From: Megascapheus bottae | Taxonomy: Eukaryota > Chordata > Mammalia > Rodentia > Geomyidae | Assembly: GCA_024803745.1 (NCBI GenBank) | Contig: JANJXV010000020.1 | Location: 17,772,777-17,836,776 of the forward strand | Direction: 5' to 3' | DNA length: 64,000 nt | Notes under the pieces: generated by a model | The model's input: only the letters and a program-made list of their open reading frames with translations | What the model was told of the DNA's origin: nothing | Databases searched by the model: none | Position numbers and translations under genes: made by a program | In this document: positions 45,775 to 57,826 of the stretch, one piece after another | How positions within the stretch are numbered: the first letter of the stretch is position 1 | How the letters are laid out: every line of letters begins with the position of its first letter

Positions 45775-46600
45775 CTGCCAAACCCCGGGCGTCCTGCGGC
45801 CCGCGCTCGCCCCGCCCTGCAGAGGCCACGCCCCTTCCCTGGGCGTGCCCTCAGGCCCCGCCCCCAGGAAAGCGCGCGCAGCTGCTCTCTTAGCGCGTTC
45901 CGGCCGCCCCGCCCCCCCTGGCGCCCCGGCGGCCCGGACGCAGGGACGGTGTGGCCAGGTCGGGCCGCTTCCTAGTAGTGGGTCGTGCGGTTCGTAAGTC
46001 CGCCGAGCCCCTTAGCTTCCAAGAAGCTTTCTACGTGACGGCGAGGCGATGCCGGGGAGCCGGCAGCCCAGGGTCCGTTCCGGGAACGAACCTTATCCCG
46101 CGCCCGCCATGGAGTCGGAGGTTGGCGGCGGGGCCTGGGCCCACAGCCGCGCCGCGCTCGCCCGCTTGGAGAAGCTGCTGCTCTGCTCGCGGTGGTGAGG
46201 ATCGAGCCTCGCGCACAGGCCGCGGGGCCGGGGCGCCCGGGGAGGCCGCGGGGACGTGCGTGGCGGTGGGGTGGGGGGAGGCGCGGGGCGGCGGGGTCGC
46301 TCCCGTCCCGCTTGAGCCCTGCCCGGTGGCCGGTGTCGTCCTCAATCCCCTCCCGGGCTCCCGCCGGGTCTCTGCCCGCCAGTGGCTGCGAACGGCAGTT
46401 CTCAAATTTAGCGGGCTGGAGAACCGCCGGGGAGGTGTGGCTGGAAACCTCGGATTTCCCCGGCTCCGCCCCCGGGCTTCGGTCTGAGCTGGCGTGCGGC
46501 GCTCCGCCCTCCCGCCTGGGCCTGGCGAGGGCCTCGAGGGGAGGGGAGGCTGCAGTCCTCCTCCTTAGGGGGGTAGCTTGAAGTTGGCCGTGTGGTGGGC
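45775..46600 (+). promoter_or_regulatory. BARD1: CpG island and GC-box promoter of BARD1
   Basis: This is the only long GC-rich, CpG-dense stretch in the window, and it spans the first coding exon of BARD1. Several GC boxes (Sp1/KLF type) lie upstream of the start codon: near 45810-45817, 45827-45834, 45854-45865 and 45905-45917. An ETS-type TTCCGG core is at 45898-45903 and an ACGTGAC (USF/ATF-like) motif is near 46033-46039. I see no TATA box. This fits a housekeeping promoter with spread-out start sites. The transcription start cannot be read from the sequence; roughly 45.9-46.0 kb is an inference. There is no ATG in the 300 bases before the start codon, so the leader carries no upstream ATG reading frame. 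Confidence 0.85.
46049..46194 (+). CDS. BARD1: BARD1 coding exon 1: N-terminus and first RING cysteine
   Basis: BARD1 is the partner of BRCA1; the two RING domains form a nuclear E3 ubiquitin ligase acting in homologous recombination. This exon starts at ATG 46049 and ends after the first two bases of a cysteine codon, followed by a GTGAGG donor. It encodes 48 residues plus two bases. It opens with a short Arg/Pro-rich leader, then an alanine- and leucine-rich helix ([16 protein letters not shown]), the first helix of the BRCA1-binding four-helix bundle. Cys46 is the first zinc ligand; Cys49 is completed by exon 2. Relative to the human protein as I know it, the leader is four residues shorter, which shifts every RING ligand by four. 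The first ATG has a G at -3 but C at +4. A second in-frame ATG at 46109 (Met21) sits in a near-ideal GCCATGG context, so a start there is also possible. Identity is secure; the start choice is good but not proven. Confidence 0.95.
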
Positions 46601-46896
46601 GTGGGTCTCAAAAGATTATGGGCTGGATTGCCAGCACTCCGTGGCTAAGCTACCACCCCCCCCCCCCAAAAAAAATAACAGAAAAACCCTTGGAGGGATT
46701 TTTATTTCATTTGAAGGGCTTGCATGTCGAAGTGGCGCCTAATGGCTGCTTCTCCCTTCCGTTTCCCCAACCCCCCCCTCGCCCAAAAAAAAAACCCTCT
46801 CTGGTAGTATAGAAAGAAGCTTTGGAAAACTCAAGAAGTGCCTTTCTTCTGGGTGCATCAGCTGAGTGTTTTTGCGAGGTGGTTTTAATTTTTATT

Positions 46897-47037
46897 ATTT
46901 TTGTCAGTCCTGGGGCTTGATCTCAGGGCCTGGCAACTGTTCTTGGGATTTCTCAAGGCTAGCTCTCTTATCACTTGAGCCACAGCACCACTTCAGGCTT
47001 TTTCTGTGTATGTGGTACTGAGGGCCCCCAGAGCCCC
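46897..47037 (-). mobile_element. ID-type SINE, head deleted
   Basis: The second module is intact, but the sequence passes from GTGGTACTGAGG straight to the GGCCCC end, so most of the ID head is missing. AATTTTTATT flanks it (46887-46896, 47038-47047). Confidence 0.85.
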
Positions 47038-47047
47038 AATTTTTATT

Positions 47048-47265
47048 TATTTATTTATTTTTGTGTCAGTGACTGGGGCTTTCCTGGAGGCTGTCCCTTA
47101 GCTTTTTTTTTTTTTTTTCAAGGCTGGCACTCTGCCATTTGAGCCACACCTCTGCTTTTAGAAGGCATTTTAGTGGTTAGTTGGAGATAAGAACATGGAC
47201 TTTCCTGCCTGGTCTGGCTTCCAACTGATCTTTAGATCTCAGCCACAGAGTAGCTAGGATTATCC
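47048..47265 (-). mobile_element. B1-ID composite SINE, old
   Basis: (TTTA)n tail at the left, GTTAGTTGGAGATAAGA linker, TCTCAGCCACAGAGTAGCTA head. Confidence 0.82.
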
Positions 47266-47639
47266 ATGCCTTTTGAGATCCGTTTTGCTGGAATCTTCTC
47301 TGCTTGTGGCTGTCACAACCATATTTTCTTTTCCATACTTGGATTTTTTTTTTTTGGTCCAGCTCCTAACATGCAGAAGCCAGATAATGCTGTTACAACT
47401 GTCACATAACTTTTGCTTTACAAAGCCTTCATCTGACAAAATTCTATCACACTACTTAGAAAAGTGACAGTTTTACTGGAAACAAGTACATGAAGACAGT
47501 TTTGAGAGAGAGAGAGAAAGAAGCATGTGGGCAATTTGTGTGAGAATAAGATTTAAAACTGGCACATTCATTTGTGATAACAGAAGCCATTATAGTTGAT
47601 GCCTGAGTAGTTCAACAAAAGTAGGACAGAAAACAGAAT

Positions 47640-47805
47640 TTTACTTGGGCTTTAGAGTCAGACTGCCTGGGTTAAGTTCCAGTTTTGACACTATTGATTG
47701 GGCTTAGTTATTCACTCTGGCTTGTTTTGCTTCCAGGATTTAATAATAATAAACTATTTCACACCTATGAAAGGCTTATAAACCTGTTGTGTTGTTAAGA
47801 ACTCA
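47640..47805 (+). mobile_element. MIR SINE
   Basis: AGAGTCAGACTGCCTGGGTT is a close match to the MIR core; the order of later blocks fits. Confidence 0.8.
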
Positions 47806-48173
47806 TTAGTAAACAAAGCAGACAAAAATCCCAACCCTTAATAGACCTTATTATATGGGAGAGGAGGAACTAAATGAACTTATATATAGAATTGTTGGTG
47901 ATTGTCATAGGGTAAATGATTACTAATGAATATTAAATATGAAAAGATGTGGTCTGTGCTGGATGAGCGTAAAAGAATAGGTAAGATATATGAAAACTAT
48001 AGATTAATCTTAAAATCTATTAAAGCTAATTTCATTTTTTTAGTGCCTCTTACATTTTTCCAGTTTCTAAGCAGATGCTAAAGGACTGAAAATAGGATAT
48101 GGCACCGGAACTCAGCATACAACCTCATCCAGTTGACCAGAGAATAGTGGGTTCCAGTGATTTTCTTTTCTTT

Positions 48174-48413
48174 CTTTTTTTTTTGGGGGGGGGGAGGGTC
48201 ATGGGGCTTGAACTCGACCTGGGTGCTGTCCCAGAGCTCTTCAGCTCAAGGCTACTGCCCTACCCTTGAGCCAAGCTCCACTTCCCATTTTCTAGAGGTT
48301 AATTGGAGATAAGTCTCAGGTCCTTTTGTGCCTTGGCTGGCTTTGAACCTTGATCCTCAGATCTCAGCCTCTTGAGTAGCTAGGATTACAGGCTTGAGCC
48401 ACCGGGACCAGCT
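48174..48413 (-). mobile_element. B1-ID composite SINE, young
   Basis: Full minus-strand copy. AGTGATTTTCTTTTCTTT flanks it exactly (48156-48173, 48414-48431). Confidence 0.94.
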
Positions 48414-48619
48414 AGTGATTTTCTTTTCTTTTTCTTTTTTTTTTTTTTTTAAGTATATGAACTTTTGACAGGATGACTGAATTCTAATTTTGTGTATTTT
48501 TCACATAGGGGTCTGTTCTATTAAGTTTCTACTGGTAAATAATTAAATACTTTAGGTTTTGGCAGGCCATGTTTCTCTTTCTTTTTTCTATTTTTTCCAT
48601 TACTTAAAAAGTAAAAACT

Positions 48620-48812
48620 TGGGGCAGGGAGTTTGGCCTAGTGGTAGAGTGTTTGCCTAGCATGCAAGGTTCTATTCCTTGGTACCACATACATAGAAAA
48701 AAGCCAGAAGTGGTGCTGAGGCTCAAGTGGTAGAGAAAGTCCAAGGACAGTGCTTAGGCCCTGAGCTTAAGCCCAGGACTGGCAAACCCCTCTTCCCCCC
48801 AAAACAGAAAAC
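48620..48812 (+). mobile_element. ID-type SINE with two internal deletions
   Basis: Plus-strand copy lacking the CACAAAGACCC segment before the B box and the CTCTAGCCTTG segment of the second module; A/C-rich tail. Confidence 0.9.
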
Positions 48813-48904
48813 CAAACTTAAAATCTTTCTTTGCTCATGAGCTGTGGGACAATAGTGTAAATGATTTAGCCTGCCAGTAACAGCTTGCCAAACTCAGTTT
48901 TTTC

Positions 48905-49096
48905 CTTTTGTTTGATAGTTTGTATTCCCAATACTGGGGTTTGAACTGAGACCTTTGAGCTTGCTTGGCTTGCTTGGCATCTACACTTGCACTTGAGACA
49001 CATCCAGTCAAGCATTTTGGGATCTATTCTGCATAGGTTGACTTTGAACCTTGTTCCTCTAGATCTCAGCTTCCTGACTAGTGAAGATTACAGGCA
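48905..49096 (-). mobile_element. B1-ID SINE, old
   Basis: ACTGGGGTTTGAACTGAGAC, GACTTTGAACCTTGTTCCTC and AGATCTCAGCTTCCTGACTA in order. Confidence 0.65.
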
Positions 49097-50011
49097 CTGG
49101 TGCTAGAGTCAAATTCACCTTTAATAGGAAGAATATCTTAAAGACTTTCCTCTTCCAGGGGATTTGGTGTCTAGAAATGATGTCAATTTCCTTTTTTTCT
49201 TTGTCTCTACAAGTTTACCACTCACCTGGTGAGCCTGACCAGTTGCACCTTCTTGCAGTTGTGTTCCTTTTTCTCTTTACCATAGAGGCCTGACATCATT
49301 GCTGGAAAGGAGCTACTCAAGAAGGTCTGCCTCTTGCTTTTTCTTCCTACTTTTCTAAGCACTGTCATGTTATTTTGACATCGTGTCCAGTGTGTCTTTT
49401 TTTTTTTTTTATAGTTTTGGAGTCCTACTCGGTGGACTGGTGATTATTCCCATTACCCTCACATTCAGCTTGCAGCTGTCATCTGTCTGGTATCCCCAGC
49501 TGTCACCTGTCTTGTATAGTACATTGGCTCTGTTTTGCAGCAAGCATTGCTTTCTGGTGAGGTTGGATTGGCTACATTACAGGGCATCCTTCCCTTGGCC
49601 TTTTAACATGAGTACAGCTTCAAGGTGAAGCTGAAAAAAGTGTTCAAAAGCCAGATGTAACATTTGTGTTATGGCCAAGCCTCATTGCCAGCTAGAAACT
49701 AAGGATTTGGAAAATGAAGCAGGAAAACCTTATTATTTGAGAATCTGCCTCAAAGTAGAGTAATAATGTATTCCTAAAGAAAGCAGAAATGATAATGGGG
49801 CTGCCTTGTGAAAGGCCAAGCTGTCATGTGATGCTTTATTGTGAAATAAAATAATCAGGTATTTCTTGGAATATTTGTGGAGATTGGGCATGTGCATCTA
49901 TGACAACTGTATTTTAGAGTTATTTATATTGAAGAATCATAATGTTTAGGATAGGTCATTTTTCTCTTCTTGAATGTTGTCATTTAAAAAGCAATAAAGT
50001 TAATTTTGTTG

Positions 50012-50460
50012 GGTGCATGGGTTCTGGAGTCAGACACCCTAGCTTAAAAAAATCTTGGCTCAGGGGGCCGGAAGTTTGGCCTAGTGGTAGAGTGCTTGCC
50101 TTAGCATGCACGAAGACACCTGGGTTCAATTCCTCGGTACCACATACATAGATAAAAGCCAGAAATGGTGCTAAGGCTCAAGTGGTAGAGCTCTAGCCTT
50201 GGGAAAGTGTAGGTACAGTGCTCTGGCCCTGAGTTCCATCCCCAGAACTGGCAAAAAAAAAAAAAAAAAAAAAAAAATCCTGGCTCAGTTATTTGGGGAT
50301 ATGCTATTTGATCTTTGTGGTTTTTATTTTCTTCATTTGTAAAATGAGCTAGTAGTAGTTTCTCCTTTACTAGGTTGTCCTGGGAATTAAATGGGCTTAG
50401 TTAATAACCACAGGATTGTTAATGGTATTGCCTGTTACTTAGTGTTCTGTGAATGTTGTG
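50012..50460 (+). mobile_element. MIR SINE split by an ID-type SINE
   Basis: GGTTCTGGAGTCAGACACCC before, and TTCTTCATTTGTAAAATGAG with GTCCTGGGAATTAAATGGG after the insertion, are consecutive MIR blocks. Confidence 0.8.
50064..50273 (+). mobile_element. ID-type SINE nested in MIR
   Basis: Nearly intact copy with an A tail of about 25. AAAATC[T/C]TGGCTCAG flanks it (50049-50063, 50274-50288). Tail length and intact boxes suggest a recent insertion. Confidence 0.94.
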
Positions 50461-50924
50461 AAGATAAAGCGTAGATTTCCTGAGCCAGCATTCACCTTTT
50501 GCCATTCTCTGCATGATCAGGGCACTCCTGCAGGCCAGTGCTGAGTAGCAGGGTGATTGCCCCATTTGATGTGCTCTGGAATTGGTTGCTCATTAAAACA
50601 AGAAGTTATGGTGATGAATCTTCTACCCTTAAAGCTTCTATGCTTAATTTTAAGGGATATTGTGTACATACAGTTCACAATACCTTAGGATGAGGGCTAA
50701 AGGGATGTGGAAAAGTGTGTGGGTGGGTCCTGTGGAGGAAAGCTTCATGGGCTTTGGAATTGGGCATTGAGGTCCAGATAAACATTTTATAAATGGTCTT
50801 ACTGATAATAGTGTAGAAAGGTATATAAGCATCCTGAAAAGGATGTAAGATAAACGGAGTGGGTCAGATCAGTAAGGACTTAAGATCAACTAGAGTAGTC
50901 TAACAATCAGATGTTTAGTTGGTT

Positions 50925-51008
50925 CACATATTTAGCTTCCTGTGAAGCGTAGCTTTCCTGGGATTCTGGTGTCCTTATCTTTAAAATGAGGAAAGAGGAT
51001 TAGTTGAC
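50925..51008 (+). mobile_element. MIR fragment
   Basis: CTTATCTTTAAAATGAGGAA follows a CTTCCTGTGAAG-type block. Confidence 0.5.
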
Positions 51009-52254
51009 TTTTCAATATTACAGATTATTAGAGTGTATTGGATGGATCTAACGTATACAAATTTCTATCAAAATTTAACATCCATGCAGAAAAGGGCACA
51101 GGTTATTAGTATTCAGCTTGCATTATAGCCTCCAAATTAGAATTCATTTATTTGTGGAATTTATTTATTTCCATAACATTTTGATCGATCGATGTCTGTC
51201 TCCAATGATAACTTCATACACATTTCTCGTAAAGACAGATAAAGTTTTCACTGCAGTCCCAGACGTGGTCTCTTAGTGTTTGTTAAATGAACATATGAGA
51301 TAGAATTTTGAGATCTCAGTTCAAGGGATCCTAGTTCATTCACCTGAACAGCAGGAATTCTCACTTGTCTCTGGAATTAAGTACTTATAGTTACTGCAGT
51401 GGCAGCCTTAGAGATACCTGATTACCGAGGATCGTTGAGCCCTGTTTCTGGAGGTGAGGAGGGAAAAGAGGAATGTCTAGGTGTGAATGTTGGTATTCAT
51501 CATTTGGACTTCAGGTGACAGTGAAGCTTTAAAGGTCAGGAAAGCCTGAACTTAGATACTGTTTTATTTTGGAGGAAAGAGAATAGAAGATGAATGACCG
51601 CGATGATTTGAGTCAGATCTATGCTATTTTTCTCTAGGGTTTGTATGATAGATTGTCCATTATGATTGGTCATTAACACAGTTTTATTTGATTTTTGGGA
51701 TATTTGACTCACTCACTCAGCTTTTATTGACATTAAACAATTAGGTGTGAATTTAAATTTATTTTCATATGATTTTTCTTGAGTTTTGTTTACAGAATAG
51801 CCACACGGAGCAGGTTGCTTTTGTAGCATTATCCCTTTACTTAATTGAAGACTGACTTTAAAAATTAGTGATAATATAGCAAATGGTTTGTGCTGGAAAA
51901 CTTGTACATGTTAAATACATATGTCTACAACTTAAAAATACTTTGAGGGTTCTCTAAAATATAAGAGCCCTGTAGTCGTTGTCCTCACTAATGATAATAG
52001 TATTTCATAGCTCATGGGAGCTTAAGGGGGCCATTTGGTTAAGAAATACTTATGCTTCAGGACTATAGTTTAAATTGAGTTCTCTTTTACAAAGAAATAC
52101 ATACACATTTTTTATTAATGGAGTTTAAATTTGATTTTATGCATGATAGGTAGATATTCTTGTTTTTTAAGGATATATATTTTTTTTATTAGAATTGCTC
52201 TCTTAAGTCATGCTTTCACCCTCTTTCTGGTTGGTTATTGTTAAGGTACATCTC

Positions 52255-52452
52255 CTACTTATGTCTAAGCTGGCTCGGCGTGGCCTGGGCCATGTTCCTC
52301 CTATTTATACTCACCATTGTAGCTAGCATGATAGGTGCATACCACCATCCCCAGCTTTTTTGGTTCAGATGTAGTCTTAAATTTTTTGCCTAGGTTAGCT
52401 TGGAACTGTGATCATCACAGTGTCCTGCATAGCTCTGATGACAGGCACATTC
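52255..52452 (-). mobile_element. Old B1-type SINE pair
   Basis: TGTAGCTAGCATGATAGGTG and CACCATCCCCAGC, then GGTTAGCTTGGAACTGTGAT with GACAGGCAC: two decayed 7SL-like bodies. Confidence 0.45.
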
Positions 52453-52667
52453 TACTGTACATATAATATATATATATTTATATATGTTTTAAATTTCCCT
52501 AGTTCTTTCCTAAGTTCCACAGATTCTACTAGTCTTTTCAAACCAACTGCCTTTAAAGTTAGAGAGCAGTTGGCTGCAGATGGGGAATAAGCAGTGCAGC
52601 TGAATTTTGAAGGTACAGAAATTCTGTTACCATGCAAATATGTTACTCATCTGGATTTTTTTCTTCC

Positions 52668-52700
52668 TAATATATATATATATATGTATATGTATGTATA
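52668..52700. repeat. (TA)n microsatellite
   Basis: TA run with TG breaks. Confidence 0.88.
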
Positions 52701-53469
52701 CCAAAGAAAATAGAATAACAATAAAATGGAATTGATAACATAAGTGCATTTTTGTATGTACTCTTTCATCTGGTTTATTCACTAAAAATGTATTGAAATA
52801 TTGCTCTCATAAAGCAGTATGTTGGGCAAGTAATTGAATGAGAAGCTCAGAAAAAAATGAAAGTGAATATCTCTTGCCTGAGAGGCTACAGTCTATTTGG
52901 AGATAAGGAAAATAGAGAATTGGGTAGAGAAAATAAAAATTTAAAAACAACAACAAAAAAGCCAACTTAGCTTTCAACATTGAATTCCAGAGCCTTAACC
53001 ATATGTCATCTCTCTTCTTTAGAACTTCAGAATATTATCTCTTTGAAGTCCATACATGAACTTGGTTTTTATAACTACCCTACTAGATTGCTTGCCTGGT
53101 AGGAAGAATGGCCACTTTGTTGTTGTTGTGTGTGTTTTTTAAAACATATTTGGTGTGTGTTGTTGATTTTTCTTTTGCCCAGGTGGTATTGTGGACACTA
53201 ATTCTGTAAATTTCTGTATTTACTATCATTTTTATTTTAATTAAAAAAGTTTATTAGAGTGCTTGTATAGTGTGTTGTATTTGACTAGTTGATGGAGAGA
53301 AGGAAGAACATTTTGGACTTGGAAACTAGCCAAGAAAATTTGGAGGTGGGAATTGGATATGCAATAGCGGAAAGCTGTAGATATTTTCCTGACCAGAGTA
53401 GCGTTTTCTTTGAGAAGCCAAGAGTAAAGGCAAGTTCTCTAAGTCCCTTCCCTCCTTCCACTCAGGCTT

Positions 53470-53700
53470 CTTAGGCGTATATTTTTCCACTTGAGCTATG
53501 GCCTCAGCTTTTTTAACTTTAGGTAGGTTGTTGTGGTTTTGTCTTGCCCCATGTTGGACTGCAATTCTTCTGTGTCCACCATACTTGGTCTTTTTGGTTA
53601 AGATCTTTATAACATTCTTTTGGGAGGGGGCCGGGCTGATTTCAAAGTGCCATTGTCCTATCTCTGCCTCCCTAGTAGCTGGGAGAACAGGCCATTCTAC
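53470..53700 (-). mobile_element. Old B1-ID-like SINE
   Basis: CCACTTGAGCTATGGCCTCA, then GATTTCAAAGTGCCATTGTC and TCCCTAGTAGCTGGGAGAAC. Confidence 0.5.
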
Positions 53701-55239
53701 TAGATTGTTTTCCGTTTTAGAGCCTATGTATTTATTTCCTTACTTCCTACTGACAAAGGTGAGTTTTCTTCCTAGCTATTACTTTGTACTTTTGCAGTAT
53801 GATAACAGTATTCAAGATCAAAAGCAACTTGCCATATGTCTGTCTCATCTCTTACTACTCTTCAGTATTACATCATCCTGCTTTCTGTTTTAAGCAGGAT
53901 AGATGGCACTCTAATTTAATCTCCGGAAGCTTTTAGAATTGACCTGGGTAGCTTTGGTGCTCTGTAGTTTCATTATTTTTAAGTACCTATTATACCTCAA
54001 GGATAAATTGCAGTTAGAGGAATAGTTGCATTGAAGTCTGATGCATGTAAACTTTTAGTCAGTTTCTTTTAGTTGTGGGAAAATTCTTTTAGTCTGGAGT
54101 TTCTCATCAACTATCTTGTAGACATTCTCCAGAGTCCAATATTGGCACAGAAAAGTGCCACCTCAGTTCACTGTCTGCCTCAGAACTATTTTATGAGTAT
54201 CCTTTGAGGTTGGCACTATCTTTCTACTTGGCCATCACGCTCTCCTATGTCCTGCATGTGTGTGTACACACATGCCTTCCTTCATCTATTAACAACCTCA
54301 AAAACATAGTCTGGCTTACTAATTAGGGTAATTTGTTCTACTGATCAATTATTCATAGATATTTAGTCACTGCTAATTACATCAGAACATCTTATTGCTA
54401 GACTGACGCATAAGAACTCAGAGAATTTAAAGTCATGTTTGGAAGGAAATTCAAAAGTTAGAATGAGAATAAAGTCATTGAATAAGTGTTATTGTACCAA
54501 GCCAGGAGGCTGTGTACTGCCTCCAGGAGGCAACTTCAGTGGTAGGAAAGAACAATTGAGGGAATGCTGAAATGGGCAGAGGAAGCTTATTGGAAGGCAA
54601 CATTTTGGGAAAGAAGATATAAGATGGTTGTGACTTCTTAGGAAGGTTAGCAAGGAGGAGACCTAAGGTTCTCTGGAGAGTAGTTTCAGATGGTCTACAG
54701 TCAGACAGAGATTGGAAAGAGATGGGAGTTTGAGTGGATGTGGAGAATAATTAAGTCAAAGCTTTTATTTAAGACCTGGTAGCAGGATCAAAAGGTAGAA
54801 TGTGAAGCAGTATGAAAAGGAAGTATGAATTTTTTAGGGTGAAGGACTACCTGAGTGTGTTTAGATGTGAGTGGTTGAACAAAGGTGAGTAGTGATGAGA
54901 ATCAAGCACTGAAGAAAGCTGGGAGATGGGGAGAGGATGAAAAGGAAGGATAGGGGAGGGAAAGAGAAGAGAAAAGAGAAAACACAGAGAAAAAAAGCCC
55001 CTCACAGGGAGAAATCACTGAAGGAGTTATTTTCCTCTGAGAAATGAATGAGGTTAAGATGCATAGCTAGTTGTGTGTGTTTAGCTTCCATGAGTGTAAG
55101 AAGGTTTGCACATGGATTGTAATATATCACTTTGGGAGGAAACTACCAGGTTTTTAGAGATCACCTATGTATCATTTGGTCTCTTCTTCCTCCTGCTCCT
55201 TTTCCTTATCTCACCCTCACCCTCAACCCCCTCACTCCT

Positions 55240-55350
55240 AGAAAATCCACAGGATTCTTGCTGTGTGGTTGAGGCTGGCCTCAGACTCCCTAGGTAGCAC
55301 CAGATTGGGCCTCAGCACTCTCTATCTTCCTGTACTGTGCTTGGCCATCT
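55240..55350 (-). mobile_element. Possible B1 fragment
   Basis: TGAGGCTGGCCTCAGACTCC is a reversed B1 core motif. Confidence 0.5.
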
Positions 55351-56664
55351 TGCTGTTTTTGTCATCGTATTGCTAGTTTGGGAGGGCAAGGAGAAAGTAG
55401 ATTCTGTGCCCTAAGTAATATTATAGACTGATAATCAAAGGTCTACATGGTCAGCAGAAATAGGGTAGTGACTTGATTCTCTTACTAGGTAAGCCTAGGC
55501 AATCCAGGCCACTATGAGGTGAAAGCAGAGTTTTCTCTATGTAGAGAACAGTCATTTTTGGTCAGGAAGATGTGACAGATGACACAGAAAAGATATTGTG
55601 ATAGAATGAAGTCCAATAACACCACTTTGGGGGTGTTATGGGTAAAGCTTCCCGTGAAGTAGTAAGTAGATAATCCACTGGATTGGGAAGGAGGAGGTTA
55701 TATTTCGTTGGTCAGATTATGAGCAAAAGTTATAGGAGCAGTATGAACATTATAAAAGAGAACATCTTAATTGTTGAAATCACAGAAGTCCTGTTTTTAC
55801 CAGGACATTTTGTGTAATGTTGAAATCAAATATTGTAAATTTGTGAAAAGTAAGGTGTTTCATAATGTCAGTGAGCAACATTTTCAGTAGATTGGAGAAT
55901 AACATGGCTGTGTGCTCTGTTCTTGATGCCATTTGCTGAAAGCTCAATTTTACCTTAATGGTCCTATCTACTAAAATGTGCAATGTGATACTTTTGATCT
56001 TTCAAGAAATGTGGAAAACTTGTTTATTGATAATGTGGTTTGTGTGCAGAGGTAATTGGATAATAATGGTGTAAATACCTAAAGGTCCTAGGGGTTATTG
56101 TAATAAATCAACTTTTAAAGGCTTTAGTTCTCTGCTGTGCTCTTGTATCCACTGAGGAGAATGACGTCAAGTAGGTTTATTAGCACTAGGACCTCCTTAG
56201 GGCTATCAGAGCGCAGGGATTTTGATGGGCATCACTTGGAATAGTTCCTTTTCTTTTTCAGTGCAGTGAATCTTACTCCCTCTGCTTTTGTCTGCTACCT
56301 TGCTTTCCATTTGCAGTTCCTTAAAGAACAAAATAATCCACTTGCTGTGAACTAAAAAAATGACCGTCCTTTTATAAGACAGTTGTGAAAAGTAGATGGC
56401 TACTTAATAGCAAGAAATATACTTTTTTAAAAATGGGAACCCAGTTCTTACTCTTGTGGCTAAGATGACCCACAGTCCTTTTCCTGTGGCAATCCTGATT
56501 GTACCAATTGTCCCCAAATCCTGTCCAATTAAAACCTTTACTCAGAAATGTTCTCTTTTGGGCGGTGTATTATGATGTCATTCTAATTGCAGGTCATATT
56601 TTGAAATTTATGGTCCTTACTTTGAGTCATTTGGTACATATGTACCTTAGTAATTGAAAGAAGC

Positions 56665-56666
<2 letters not shown>

Positions 56667-56703
<37 letters not shown>
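56667..56703. repeat. (GT)n microsatellite
   Basis: About 18 GT units, 294 bp before exon 2. Confidence 0.97.
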
Positions 56704-56706
<3 letters not shown>

Positions 56707-56996
56707 CTCAATTAGAGATTTAGAGGTAGTTGAACAAAATCATTCCTTTGTATAGCTTTCCAGTAAATAAATGGTAAAATGTATTACAATTTGGCACTGA
56801 GTTTGGTAGGTGCCACTGGAACTCAGCAGGTATGTTGGAGTTTGTCACTAGGAATATAACAACTTTTCCTTCATACTTCCTATGTTGAGAAAGAAATATG
56901 GCAGTGTTGGATATTGAGGATCTAATATGAAATATTGGGGACAAATCGTTTATCTAGCAGTGACTTATGCCTTATTTTCCTTTTTTTTCCAAACAG

Positions 56997-57053
56997 CACT
57001 AATATTCTGAAGGACCCTGTGTGCCTAGGAGGCTGTGAGCACATCTTCTGTAG
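56997..57053 (+). CDS. BARD1: BARD1 exon 2: RING finger core
   Basis: This 57-bp exon completes Cys49 and encodes TNILKDPVCLGGCEHIFC plus two bases of a serine codon. It supplies four RING zinc ligands: Cys49 (split with exon 1), Cys62, His64 and Cys67. In human numbering these are Cys53, Cys66, His68 and Cys71. The acceptor is AAACAG and the donor is a consensus AG|GTAAGTA. The length equals the human exon as I know it. Its short size explains why an open-reading-frame scan misses it. The reading frame continues exactly from exon 1 into exon 3. Confidence 0.97.
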
Positions 57054-57222
57054 GTAAGTAATTATGGCTGATGGATGTACTTTAGCTGTATTTTTTTAGA
57101 TAGTAGTCCTGTAATCATATTGACTATATATTATCTCATTTTGATTCTTACAGATCTCTTAATTTTCAAGTAAGAAAACAAAGTATTTACTAACCTATGA
57201 ACAAGAGCTATTCAAATGCTTT

Positions 57223-57460
57223 GTTATTGTTGTTGTTGCTGCTGCTGCTTATAGGGCTTGAACTCTGGGCCTGAGCACTGTCTCTGAGCTCTTCAGCTCA
57301 AGGCTACTGCTCTACCATGTTGAGCCACATGGTTTTCTGATGTGTAATTGGAGGGAAGAGTCTCACAGACTTTGGTGCCTGGGCTGGCTTTAAACCTTGA
57401 TCCTCAGATCTCAGCCTCTTGAGTAGCTAGTATTATAGGCATGAGCCACCAGCACCTGGC
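57223..57460 (-). mobile_element. B1-ID composite SINE
   Basis: (GTT/GCT)n tail at the left, full reversed element. TCAAAT[G/A]CTTT flanks it (57212-57222, 57461-57471). Confidence 0.92.
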
Positions 57461-57592
57461 TCAAATACTTTTTATCTCCCAGTTTTTTGTTAGTACTTTT
57501 AAAATTATGAAAATATAGTTTCTAAAACTATTGTATTAATTTCCTGGAGCTTCTATATCAAATTCCAAGGATTGCATGGTTTAGAACAATAG

Positions 57593-57826
57593 ACCTGGAC
57601 CTGGGACTTGAAATTCAGAGTCTGGGTAATGTCCCTTAGCTTTTGTGTTCAAGTCTAACACTCTACCACTTGAGTCATACTTCCTCTTCAAGTTTTTTTG
57701 TGGTAAATTGGAGATAAGAGCCACAGACTTTCTTACCCAGGTTGGCTTTGAACTTTGATCTTCAGATCTCAGCCTCCTGAGATCTGAAGCTAGGATTACT
57801 ACAGGAATAAACTCTTGGTGCCTAGC
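57593..57826 (-). mobile_element. B1-ID composite SINE
   Basis: Reversed element with an extra repeat of the GAGATCTGAAG motif in the head. TTTAGAACAATAG flanks it exactly (57580-57592, 57827-57839). Its A tail is absent. Confidence 0.9.

Larger units (their letters stand above)
46195..56996 (+). other. BARD1: BARD1 intron 1 (10.8 kb)
   Basis: The donor is GTGAGG at 46195 and the acceptor is a pyrimidine-rich tract ending AAACAG at 56996, a phase-2 intron splitting a cysteine codon. The 5' end is still part of the CpG island. It holds SINEs on both strands, two or three MIR relics and a (GT)n array at 56667-56703. Short reading frames inside it show no family features. I see no LINE-1 and no extra exon. 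Confidence 0.9.

Noticed and set aside
45951..46581. Long open frames in other phases and on the minus strand over the CpG island
   Set aside because: High GC lowers stop-codon frequency. The true frame is fixed by homology to BARD1 and by splice phase. Some of these frames also begin at GTG, not ATG.
53498..53893. 131-codon plus-strand frame in intron 1
   Set aside because: It overlaps an old SINE and T-rich DNA; hydrophobicity comes from T-rich codons.
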